The notes beneath the pieces are model-generated. The model did not search any database. It was given only the letters and a program-made list of their open reading frames with translations, and had not been told where the DNA came from. The translations under genes and the position numbers were made by a program. DNA of 64,000 nucleotides, from the NCBI GenBank assembly GCA_016870365.1, contig VGBW01000003.1, forward strand, positions 1 through 64,000. The letters run 5' to 3'. This document shows, one piece after another, positions 8,410-15,776 of this stretch; position 1 is the first letter of the stretch, and each line of letters begins with the position of its first letter. Origin of the DNA: Actinomycetota bacterium. Its GTDB lineage: Bacteria; Actinomycetota; Actinomycetes; Nanopelagicales; Nanopelagicaceae.

Positions 8410-8431
8410 GGTATGAGTATAAAGTTATCTC
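8410..8431. promoter_or_regulatory. Second pair of overlapping divergent leaderless promoters
   Basis: Only 22 bp separate the ATG at 8409 (minus) from the GTG at 8432 (plus). Minus: TATACT (8421 down to 8416) with 6 nt to the ATG. Plus: TAAAGT at 8420-8425 with 6 nt to the GTG. As at 5324-5341, the core is AGTATAAA and the two hexamers overlap, here by 2 bp. Confidence 0.6.
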
Positions 8432-9547
8432 GTGATATCCGCACGCTTGTGCTCAGTTCTAGTTTCTATGCTGCTTTTCTCGCAGGCTTTAGCTATGCCT
8501 GTAGCACTTGGTGAAGAGTTGGAATTATCGATTCAAAGTAAGGATATCGATGAAACTCTAGTTGAGTCTTCAAGAGGTGCGGCCCTTGGAGTATTGAAGG
8601 ATGGATCGTTACTTTTAGGCGGCGGTAATGGTGGAAACCTTCTCTACCATTACCAAGATTCAAAATTATTCTTGATTGGAGAGATTTCCAATCAATCTGA
8701 ACGAATTAGAGATTCTCGCTTTGGCCCCACGGATATCGCAGTATTGAAACAAGGCTCAAAGAGCCTTGACCTTCTAATCTCCTATCCGCAATTGAGCAAA
8801 GTAAGGAAATGTGTCAGGTTAGTGGCCTATCGTTATAACGCTGATCTAGAGAAGAAGACGGTTGTAAAACGGGAGAGCTGGTTTAAAGGAAAACCTTGTG
8901 TCCCGATTGGGGCTGTCCAACATGCTGCCGGCAGAATCGAGATCATAGATTCCGAGAGCGCTTATCTGACTACAGGTGATCTAGGTTTTCGTCGCATTAA
9001 TCAAGTTCCAGCCCGAGGCTACTTGGGTGGGGTATTTAAGATAACAAAGCGTGAGATTACTCAGATTTCGACTGGGCATAGAAATCCGCAAGGAATTCTT
9101 ACGATAGGAAAGAATCTTTATGTTTCAGAGCATGGACCGCGCGGTGGTGATGAATTGAATCTTATTGAAGCAAATAAGGATTATGGATGGCCCTTTGTCA
9201 CCTATGGAAAGCCCTATACCTCTGGTGACTATGTTATTCCCTCAAAAACCGGAACTCATGTTGGTTATCAAGAACCGCTATATCAATGGAGCCCGTCTGT
9301 GGCTCCCACAGAGCTAGTTCAACTGCCTAAGAATAGTATTTGGGGCGACTTATCCACTCAGATAGTGATGGGGACTTTGGCAGCAAAGTCTTTGATCTTT
9401 ATCAAATTGCAAAGCCCAAATATCGTGGGTCAAGTTCGTAGCTATTCAGTTAATGAGCGAATCAGAGACCTTGATCTCCTGCCAACTGGTGAAATGGTGG
9501 CAACAACTGATGGAGGAAAGCTTTTATTCATTACCCCTACTAGATAG
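8432..9547 (+). CDS. Secreted PQQ sugar dehydrogenase-like beta-propeller protein
   Basis: 371 aa. An N-terminal signal peptide is visible (hydrophobic SVLVSMLLFSQALA, cleavage after ALA or near it). The mature part has hallmarks of the glucose/sorbosone dehydrogenase family: GHRNPQGI, LYVSEHGPRGGDELN and YGWPFVTYG. Classic members oxidise aldoses with PQQ. It is somewhat divergent, with few Cys and no PQQ genes nearby, so the enzyme activity and cofactor are uncertain. The GTG start is preceded by TAAAGT at the leaderless distance. It probably acts outside the membrane, as might the divergent VKOR-like protein. Confidence 0.75.
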   Translation: MISARLCSVLVSMLLFSQALAMPVALGEELELSIQSKDIDETLVESSRGAALGVLKDGSLLLGGGNGGNLLYHYQDSKLFLIGEISNQSERIRDSRFGPTDIAVLKQGSKSLDLLISYPQLSKVRKCVRLVAYRYNADLEKKTVVKRESWFKGKPCVPIGAVQHAAGRIEIIDSESAYLTTGDLGFRRINQVPARGYLGGVFKITKREITQISTGHRNPQGILTIGKNLYVSEHGPRGGDELNLIEANKDYGWPFVTYGKPYTSGDYVIPSKTGTHVGYQEPLYQWSPSVAPTELVQLPKNSIWGDLSTQIVMGTLAAKSLIFIKLQSPNIVGQVRSYSVNERIRDLDLLPTGEMVATTDGGKLLFITPTR

Positions 9548-9578
9548 TAGGGTCAAGTTTCTTGTATTCTCCCGAACT

Positions 9579-9725
9579 ATGTATAACGACGAGGATTGGA
9601 AAGATGACCTTAGAGAGAAGAAGCGTCTAAGCGATGAAGAGATTCACAAGAACAAAAGGTCTTGGAAGAGACTCTCTTCCGTAGCACTTTTGATAATTGC
9701 AGTTATTTGGGTCTTCAAAGGCTAA
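9579..9725 (+). CDS. Small single-span membrane protein
   Basis: 48 aa. The first 30 residues are highly charged (DEDWKDDLREKKRLSDEEIHKNK) and the last 17 form one hydrophobic span (LSSVALLIIAVIWVF) ending in KG. The ATG at 9579 follows TATTCT by 8 nt, compatible with leaderless translation; an upstream in-frame reading would overlap the preceding gene. Function unknown. The charge pattern predicts a cytoplasmic N-terminus and a C-terminal anchor. Confidence 0.55.
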   Translation: MYNDEDWKDDLREKKRLSDEEIHKNKRSWKRLSSVALLIIAVIWVFKG

Positions 9726-9730
9726 TATCT

Positions 9731-9907
9731 CTAGTTATCCGGCCAATTAGAAATCAAGTCATAAACAAGTAGAAGCGCCGCAGAAAGAATTCCCCCGACC
9801 CAAATCCCTACTCCAACACCCCACTGCAGTTCAATAGAGGCCCAAGTCGAGGCAATAAAAATAACTACCATCGCAAGATCAAAGATTGTCCGTTCCTTCG
9901 AATTCAT
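9731..9907 (-). CDS. Small two-span membrane protein
   Basis: 58 aa, read from ATG at 9907 to TAG at 9731. It begins MNSKERTIFDLAMVVIFIAS and has two hydrophobic spans (DLAMVVIFIASTWASIE and GVGIWVGGILSAALLLVYDL) joined by a short turn, ending WPDN. The -10 TATGCT (9919 down to 9914) sits 6 nt before the ATG. It converges on the 48-aa gene with 5 bp between stops. Function unknown; the hairpin topology and the leaderless promoter make it a credible gene despite its size. Confidence 0.6.
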   Translation of the reverse strand: MNSKERTIFDLAMVVIFIASTWASIELQWGVGVGIWVGGILSAALLLVYDLISNWPDN

Positions 9908-10009
9908 GGCTAAAGCATAGGACAGAGCGATTTAAATACGGGGTAGGCCTGGGCCTTGCTATACATTGAGCTTGTTACATATTGTGGATCTGAAAGGATA
10001 TTTAAGGTA

Positions 10010-10147
10010 ATGCGCTTTCTAATCAATGTAATTGAAAGCATAGAAAGGCATCATCATTCTCAGCAGGAACTTGCCGCGATAAATACCTTTAATGAGGAAC
10101 TCATGGCCTGTGTCATAACAGAACCTTTATCGGGCAAAGAGTTTTAG
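10010..10147 (+). pseudogene. Possible truncated YCII-related protein
   Basis: 45 aa from ATG 10010 (preceded by AAGGTA). MRFLINVIES and QELAAINTFNEELMA resemble the first half of YCII/DGPF-domain proteins (MKFLL-VIxS ... PEEMAAIDAFNERL), but the reading ends with a stop where the family normally continues for another 50-70 residues. A remnant is the best reading; a genuine micro-protein is possible. Confidence 0.4.
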
Positions 10148-10368
10148 CCCAGTCATCAATAATCACAATCGCCCCTTTCATCAGGGACATACTGATTCGG
10201 CATCAGAAGGCTCCAAGCCTTACTGATAGTTGGGATGGGTCTCTACTTACGTTAAGGGGTTCTGGCAGGCAGTAGACCGCTCTTAGGCCAATTAATATCT
10301 TGCTAAATCCGTTATTGATAACCCCCCCAAGATAAATACCTGCAGATAATAGGAGTAAATCCTGTAAA
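10148..10368. other. Non-coding gap with a strong hairpin
   Basis: No credible ORF. The main feature is an 11-bp stem at 10202-10227: ATCAG plus AAGGCT, loop CCA, AGCCTT, a bulged A at 10222, then CTGAT. No T-run follows, so it is not a standard terminator. A short CCCT/AGGG hairpin lies just upstream (about 10173-10186). Confidence 0.4.
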
Positions 10369-11607
10369 TTACTTCAAAGATTTCTGATCGTTGCCTATAT
10401 CTTCAAAACTCATAATCCTCACCTGTTCATTCAAGAAAGGGAGGGTGATGGCAACCACAGTGACCCCAACCAAAATATACAGAAAGTTTTCAATTCCAAA
10501 CAGCCCAGATAATGGGGCAGCAATGGCTAAGCCAATTGGCCTAAACATCATTGAACCCATGGCATCAAATGATGCCACTCGAGAGAGTGCCTCCTGTGGC
10601 ACCTTTTTTTGCATAGCGGTATTCCAAAATGTTCCCCACAGATCAAGTGTTATGCCAAACAAGAATGCAGCAGATGCAATCACAATAAGTGATTGTGGCT
10701 TTGCCATAGTGAAGATATAGAAGGTGAGGGTAAAGGAGGCAAGTTGTAAAAAGCGCAGTGGATACCTCAGCTTAATCCTTAGAGCAATGACCGAGCCAAC
10801 TATTAATCCAACTGATTCTGAGGTTATTACCAATGACCAAGACTTTGCCCCGTTAAAGTGCTCTAAAGCTATTAATGGCCCTAAGACATTTTCTGCTGCT
10901 GCCCAGCACATAACTAAGAACGACCAAGACAAGACTGAGACCACAATCCATCTAAAGGAGACGAAGACCTGCCATCCATGGCGAAGATCAGCAAGTACTG
11001 TGCTTTCACTGTGTAATGCTCTAGGTGTTAAATGCCTAAAGCTATAGATCATTACCCCTGAGATCATGAATGAGGCTGCATCAATTGCTAAGGTAACCGC
11101 TGCCCCATATTGATCAATCAAAATCCCTGCACAAGCTGCGCCAATTATGAAGCCACTATTTGTCAGTAGTTGATTGAGAGCATTTCCTTTTTGTAATCCC
11201 TCGCTTGGCACCACCGCTGGAATAATCCCAGAAAATGCCGGCCAAAATATCCCCCAAAAAACACCGTATAAGCCATTAACAATTAACAGCAACGTCACCG
11301 GTACATCCCCAGTTGCAAAAGACCAAGCCTGCACCAGTAATACTAAGCCGGCTAGAAAGTCGGTTATCCCCACCATTCTGGCCCGACCATACTTATCAGC
11401 AATAACACCGCCAAAAGGTGCCATCAATAGAAAAAACACTGTGGTGGTGCCAAGCACTAAACCGAGTAAATTAGCAGAGCCATTTGGAAGCCCCAATATG
11501 CCAAAAGCCAAGGCGATCGGCCCCATGCCATTGCCAAGATTTGAGATAAAACGAGCAGCAAACAACCTTTTTACATATGGTTGGGATAAAACCTGCCTGG
11601 TATCCAA
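10369..11607 (-). CDS. MFS drug/exporter-type permease (DHA3-like)
   Basis: 412 aa with about 12 membrane spans. The N-half holds FISNLGNGMGPIALAFG in span 1 and APFGGVIADKYGRARM, the family G-x3-D-x2-G-R loop between spans 2 and 3. It resembles the DHA3 (EntS/macrolide exporter) branch, which uses the proton gradient for efflux. Only a TTG codon fits the long N-terminus (11607), one base after the stop of the upstream racemase-like gene, so coupling is likely. An exporter or importer of an amino-acid derivative is possible from context, but substrate cannot be read from sequence. Confidence 0.8.
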   Translation of the reverse strand: MDTRQVLSQPYVKRLFAARFISNLGNGMGPIALAFGILGLPNGSANLLGLVLGTTTVFFLLMAPFGGVIADKYGRARMVGITDFLAGLVLLVQAWSFATGDVPVTLLLIVNGLYGVFWGIFWPAFSGIIPAVVPSEGLQKGNALNQLLTNSGFIIGAACAGILIDQYGAAVTLAIDAASFMISGVMIYSFRHLTPRALHSESTVLADLRHGWQVFVSFRWIVVSVLSWSFLVMCWAAAENVLGPLIALEHFNGAKSWSLVITSESVGLIVGSVIALRIKLRYPLRFLQLASFTLTFYIFTMAKPQSLIVIASAAFLFGITLDLWGTFWNTAMQKKVPQEALSRVASFDAMGSMMFRPIGLAIAAPLSGLFGIENFLYILVGVTVVAITLPFLNEQVRIMSFEDIGNDQKSLK

Positions 11608-11608
11608 C

Positions 11609-12712
11609 TTACTTTATTATCTCACTTGATGTAGTGATTGAATCAAGAAATTCCATATCGGGGGTTTTGCCAATTCCATCCCCGGTTGGTACAGCTAAAT
11701 ACCCATCATCCATAACAAATGGTGTTGTTATATCTTGCTTAAAGTATCGGGCAGAGGCTGATGTGTCACCAGGTAAGGTAAATCCAGGAAGGGCAGCCAG
11801 AGCTAGATTAGCAGCTCTACCAATACCAGTCTCTAACATTCCGCCACACCAAACTGGAATATTATTTTTGACACACAAATCATGAATCTTTACCGACTCT
11901 AAATACCCACCAACTCTGCCTGGTTTGATGTTGATAACAGTTGTAGCTTTAAGTGCTAGCGCATCCTGCGCAGATTGCAAGGAGATAATTGATTCATCAA
12001 GACAGATTGGCGTCTTTACCTCTTTAGCAAGGAGTGCGTGCCCCAATATGTCATGTTCGTCAAGTGGTTGCTCAATTAGTAATAAATTAAACTCGTCAAG
12101 AAGGGCTAGGTGCTTACCATCATCTCTTGAATAAGCTTGATTTGCATCTACTTGCAGTGGGATCTCTGGGTAGATATCTCTAATAGTTTTAACCGCCTGG
12201 GTATCCCAACCTGGTTCAATCTTTAACTTAATTCTTCTATAACCGGCATCCACATAGGATTCAACCTCTTCAACTAGAGCATCAAGGCTATTTGCTATCC
12301 CAACCGAGACCCCACATTCAACTCTACTTTTAGTACCACCAAGATAGGCAGTAAGTGATCTTTTTTCATCCCTTAATTGCGCATCTAGAATGGCGGTTTC
12401 AAGAGATGCTTTTGCCATCTGCCCACCTAAGAAGGGTCTTAATATTGTGGCAACCTCTTCTGCTTTGAAATCCCCGGCTTTTTTCAAGGCTGGAATTAAG
12501 AATCTCTTAATAAGATCAATACATGCGTAGGTGTACTCTGGTGAGTAAAGGGGCTCAGACATCGCCACGCACTCGGCCCAACCAGTTGTGCCATTCTCAT
12601 TTACCACCTTTACCATTAAGACTTGACGAGAGGTTTGACTCCCAAATGAGGTTCTAAATGGCCTCACTAGAGGTAGTTGTATGACTCTTAGTTCAATCTC
12701 TCTTAATCTCAT
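11609..12712 (-). CDS. Enolase-superfamily o-succinylbenzoate synthase / N-succinylamino acid racemase
   Basis: 367 aa, usual family length. Seen: RIKLKIEPG (K-x-K acid/base pair), LQVDANQAY (first metal Asp), LIEQPLDE (Glu), ICLDESI (Asp-Glu) and INIKPGRVGGY (the catalytic Lys). Within this subgroup the same protein can make o-succinylbenzoate for menaquinone (MenC) or racemise N-succinylamino acids. The 4-bp overlap with a COG3375-type GNAT gene favours the racemase role: that pairing is known from a D- to L-amino-acid conversion pathway in Geobacillus. No other men gene is here, so I leave the symbol empty. A dual role is possible, since nitrate respiration would need quinol. Confidence 0.85.
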   Translation of the reverse strand: MRLREIELRVIQLPLVRPFRTSFGSQTSRQVLMVKVVNENGTTGWAECVAMSEPLYSPEYTYACIDLIKRFLIPALKKAGDFKAEEVATILRPFLGGQMAKASLETAILDAQLRDEKRSLTAYLGGTKSRVECGVSVGIANSLDALVEEVESYVDAGYRRIKLKIEPGWDTQAVKTIRDIYPEIPLQVDANQAYSRDDGKHLALLDEFNLLLIEQPLDEHDILGHALLAKEVKTPICLDESIISLQSAQDALALKATTVINIKPGRVGGYLESVKIHDLCVKNNIPVWCGGMLETGIGRAANLALAALPGFTLPGDTSASARYFKQDITTPFVMDDGYLAVPTGDGIGKTPDMEFLDSITTSSEIIK

Positions 12713-13419
12713 ATCCGCACAACATATTCATTATTTGTTGAAAAACCAATTACCTTGCCATCTTTCTCAAATGCTGCCATGAACTGCTCACGAACCTGCC
12801 TGCGCCACCTCATACTTTCACGTTGATTCTTACTGCGAATCGCAACAATATCCTCTGGAATCGCAATCAAAATATCATTAGGCTTTGGATTAGCGATCAA
12901 ATCTCTGGCTTTTGGCGCATCTAGACTGGTTTTCCAAGAAACCATTAATCGATCTGATTCATCTCCAGCATTCAGCGCATCTGACATTTCACCATAGAAA
13001 TTCGGATAGTAACCCAAGATTTCAACTCCTAATTTAACAATATTTAACTTGGCATTTCTTCTTACCAATGGGTCAAAGGTCCAGGACAGGTGAGAGTAAT
13101 TATTTTGCTTAGCCCAATTCCATTGATCGACTTTCAATGCATAGCCAACACCTTTATCTCGATACTCATCTAAGACCGCTGTCATATGAGAGTGAAGATG
13201 TAGCCCTTGATTGGTAGCCGGAAATGCAAAAGCTGCACCAACCAATTTATTTTCAATAAATGCTCCGGATAAGTATGAACCACTATGAATCATTGCTTGC
13301 AAAAGGTTGGGTGTAATCTCTGTCCCAGCGTCCAGAGCCCAAGTTTGGTCAAAAACCATACGGGCATTATTTTGATCCTGGAAGGTATCTAACCTTCGAA
13401 CTTGAATTAATTTATTCAC
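12709..13419 (-). CDS. GNAT family acyltransferase (COG3375 type, likely N-succinyltransferase)
   Basis: 236 aa. It belongs to the predicted acetyltransferase group seen beside N-succinylamino acid racemases; motifs include AVLDEYRDKGVGYALK (acyl-CoA pyrophosphate loop) and WTFDPLVRRNAKLNIVKLG. By that precedent it would succinylate a D-amino acid from succinyl-CoA, giving the substrate of the racemase encoded by the overlapping next gene. GTG start at 13419 lies 6 nt after TAAGAT (13431 down to 13426), so it may be leaderless; this -10 begins 2 nt past the CCA of tRNA-Arg, so read-through from the tRNA is another route. Substrate not proven. Confidence 0.78.
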   Translation of the reverse strand: MNKLIQVRRLDTFQDQNNARMVFDQTWALDAGTEITPNLLQAMIHSGSYLSGAFIENKLVGAAFAFPATNQGLHLHSHMTAVLDEYRDKGVGYALKVDQWNWAKQNNYSHLSWTFDPLVRRNAKLNIVKLGVEILGYYPNFYGEMSDALNAGDESDRLMVSWKTSLDAPKARDLIANPKPNDILIAIPEDIVAIRSKNQRESMRWRRQVREQFMAAFEKDGKVIGFSTNNEYVVRI

Positions 13420-13432
13420 TTGGCAATCTTAT

Positions 13433-13508
13433 TGGCGCGCCCGAAGGGATTCGAACCCCTAACCTTCTGATCCGTAGTCAGATGCTCTATCCGTTGAGCT
13501 ACGGGCGC
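13433..13508 (-). tRNA. tRNA-Arg (anticodon ACG)
   Basis: 76 nt with an encoded CCA. Acceptor GCGCCCG pairs with CGGGCGC; the anticodon arm reads CTGACTACGGATCAG with ACG in the loop; the T arm is GGGGTTCGAATCCC. The first A would be read as inosine, decoding CGU, CGC and CGA. Confidence 0.95.
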
Positions 13509-13510
13509 AA

Positions 13511-14821
13511 TTAGCCTGCGAAGCCTAGCATTTCTTGCTTGTCAGTAATTTTCACACGAGGTTTTCCTAGAACTTCGCCTGCTGCCACTTCAGCGTTATT
13601 TATCTGCTCCCAGCCCTTCTGTGAAACGAAGGTGATCTTTCTCGAATTTAGAATCTTACGAAGATCTAGACCTTTTTTCGGCGACTTCAAATTAGATATG
13701 AGTAACTTAATAACCTCTGATGAATCACTCTTGTTTGTTCCGATAACTCCAGTTGGACCTCGTTTAGCCCAGCCGACTACGTAGCTATTGCTCTGATCGA
13801 TACGACCATCGGTATTCTTCACCTTCCCACTTTCATAGACAAGCCCTGGTAGTTCTAAGCATTGATAGCTAATCGCGCTGATTACTAGATCGCACTTGAT
13901 TGATTTGGTCTTCCCAGTCGCAACCACTTTCCCACCTTTAACTTCATTTATACCGAATACTATTTCTTCAACCCTGCCCTGGCCTCTTATCTCTAAGGGA
14001 GTGGAGAGGAAGTGCAGAGATAGTCTGCGATCTACGCCCTTCTTGTCAGCCTTAGATATTGCTGCCATGGCCTCGAGGTTTGTCTTCAAATCTCTAGGCA
14101 GTTCACCTGTGCTACTAGCCCTTTGTTGCGCTGCGCTGATTTCTCCTTCATCAAAAAAGACATCGGTGAATTCAAGCTTTGGAAGCTCTCTAAGTTCTGG
14201 GGAGGTAAAAGCCGCATGTTCAGCACCGCGCCTACCAAATAAGTGAACTTGCCTGATCGCTGATTTGTGCAATTGCTCTAGGGCGTATTGGGCGGTATCG
14301 GTTGGGTCTAATTCTTTTGGATCAAGAGCTAGCATCCTCGCCACATCGATAGCAACGTTGCCCGCGCCAATCACCACCGCTACCCGACCACTTAAGTCGA
14401 CTTCTAAATCTTTGAAATCAGGGTGGGCGTTATACCAAGGAACAAATTGAGCAGCAGAGATCGAGTTGGCTAAATCCTCCCCTGGAATTCCAAGCTTCCT
14501 GCCAACACTAGAACCAGTTGCGATGACGACAGCATCGTAAATCTCTTCAAGTTCTGATAGAGAAATGTCTTTGCCTAACTCAACATTGCCAAATAATCTA
14601 AAGCCTTCGGTGGTCGCAATCTTTTCAAATACTTTGGAAACGCTCTTTATTTTCGGATGATCTGGGGCAACACCGCTTCGAACCAAGCCCCAAGGGGTAG
14701 GAAGTCTTTCGATCATGTCGATTTTGAATTTGAGTTGCTCGGTCTGGAGGGTTTGAAGCGCTTGAGCTGCGAAATACCCTGCAGGGCCAGCACCAATAAT
14801 CGCTATCGAATGAGTCCTCAT
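13511..14821 (-). CDS. fprA: Ferredoxin/adrenodoxin-type NADP+ reductase
   Basis: 436 aa FAD enzyme that moves electrons between NADPH and ferredoxin; close to mycobacterial FprA (about 456 aa). Seen: N-terminal FAD site AIIGAGPAGYFAAQAL, the adrenodoxin-reductase pattern PTPWGLVRSGVAPDHP, the NADP site VVIGAGNVAIDVARML, LFGRRGAEHAAFT, and the C-terminal GWAKRGPTGVIGTN that closes over FAD. It may supply ferredoxin for FeS and biosynthetic enzymes. It overlaps hutG upstream by 4 bp, so is likely transcribed with it although not a histidine-pathway gene. It ends 2 bp before tRNA-Arg. Confidence 0.93.
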   Translation of the reverse strand: MRTHSIAIIGAGPAGYFAAQALQTLQTEQLKFKIDMIERLPTPWGLVRSGVAPDHPKIKSVSKVFEKIATTEGFRLFGNVELGKDISLSELEEIYDAVVIATGSSVGRKLGIPGEDLANSISAAQFVPWYNAHPDFKDLEVDLSGRVAVVIGAGNVAIDVARMLALDPKELDPTDTAQYALEQLHKSAIRQVHLFGRRGAEHAAFTSPELRELPKLEFTDVFFDEGEISAAQQRASSTGELPRDLKTNLEAMAAISKADKKGVDRRLSLHFLSTPLEIRGQGRVEEIVFGINEVKGGKVVATGKTKSIKCDLVISAISYQCLELPGLVYESGKVKNTDGRIDQSNSYVVGWAKRGPTGVIGTNKSDSSEVIKLLISNLKSPKKGLDLRKILNSRKITFVSQKGWEQINNAEVAAGEVLGKPRVKITDKQEMLGFAG

Positions 14822-15705
14822 AACCTTCCAGCTTTAGCGGCAGCAATTTCCAGAATTAGTAGAGCTGCAAGACGCGTACTTCGCTGATCTGAGGAATCAA
14901 TAGTGGCATCTAATTCAGTTATGTCGAAGAGTTTGGTGCGACGATCTCGAGCCAAAGTAGAAATGAGTTTTCGAATCTGGTCAGCTGAGATACCGCCCGG
15001 CATTGCTGCTGGGGCGGCTGGGACAACGGAACGGTCGCAGACATCCATATCTATGTCTATGTAGATGATGGCGCATTTGTTGAGAGCGGAAAGCGCTCGT
15101 TTAGCGATTTGTTCTGGGCGAGATTTATTGAATTCATTTCTATGAATGACCTTTATGCCGGCTTTCTTGGCCCGATCCGCATAGAACTTAGAGTTAGCGA
15201 AGTCGTTGATACCTATTTGGACGATATTTTTTCCAGGTAAACCCTGATCCAGCAACTGTCTGATGGGTGAACCATTTGAGTAACCATCGCGAAGATCATG
15301 ATGGGCATCTAATGTTATCAATCCAGTCTTTGCCGGTTCATAACTATCGAAGAGCGCAGCGAGCCCACTATAAGTAATCGAGTTATCGCCGCCAAGCAGA
15401 ATTACTGTTTCGGCGCGTTGATAGAGATTAGATAGTTGTTTGATTGCAGAATCTTGGTTATCCGGATTCTTAACATCACCTAAGTCACCAGCGCTGATTG
15501 CAACGGAAAGATCGGTATCTGTAGATGCGCTATATGTACTGTACTTAAGAAGCGCTTCTCTAATTGCAGCTGGAGTCTTGTGGACGCGATTTGGCGTTAA
15601 AGAGGTCTTTGATGCTCCAACCCCAACAATTGCAAGATCTGCGTAATCGACTTCCTGGAACCAATTTCCAGCGCGGAGCCAATTCGGGTCGTGAGATAAG
15701 ACCAT
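14818..15705 (-). CDS. hutG: Formimidoylglutamase (arginase-family ureohydrolase)
   Basis: 295 aa. The arginase fold is clear: LLGGDNSIT, LDAHHDLRDG and IDIDMDVCDRS carry the di-manganese ligands. Divergent placement next to hutH-hutU-hutI supports formimidoylglutamase (N-formimidoyl-L-glutamate to L-glutamate plus formamide), the last step of histidine breakdown; agmatinase or arginase cannot be excluded from sequence. An SD-like AAGGAG sits about 11 nt before the ATG. The 71-bp gap to hutH holds a 12-bp palindrome. Confidence 0.85.
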   Translation of the reverse strand: MVLSHDPNWLRAGNWFQEVDYADLAIVGVGASKTSLTPNRVHKTPAAIREALLKYSTYSASTDTDLSVAISAGDLGDVKNPDNQDSAIKQLSNLYQRAETVILLGGDNSITYSGLAALFDSYEPAKTGLITLDAHHDLRDGYSNGSPIRQLLDQGLPGKNIVQIGINDFANSKFYADRAKKAGIKVIHRNEFNKSRPEQIAKRALSALNKCAIIYIDIDMDVCDRSVVPAAPAAMPGGISADQIRKLISTLARDRRTKLFDITELDATIDSSDQRSTRLAALLILEIAAAKAGRL

Positions 15706-15742
15706 TTTCGCTGGTGCTCCTTACGGTATTGCCGCTGATAGT

Positions 15743-15754
15743 CTTGCGCGCAAG
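15743..15754. promoter_or_regulatory. Palindrome in the hutG-hutH gap, candidate operator
   Basis: CTTGCGCGCAAG is a perfect 12-bp palindrome, 22 bp before the hutH ATG and 37 bp from the hutG start, central in the divergent gap. Its CTTG-N4-CAAG shape recalls the outer half-sites of the GntR-type HutC operator known in proteobacteria; the centre differs. No regulator gene is adjacent. Role inferred from position only. Confidence 0.45.
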
Positions 15755-15776
15755 GTCAATCTTAGCGGGGTGGGTA

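Noticed and set aside
10760-11629. Plus-strand ORFs antisense to the MFS exporter
   Set aside because: They show Pro/Thr/Lys-rich antisense composition and the minus strand encodes a full membrane transporter.
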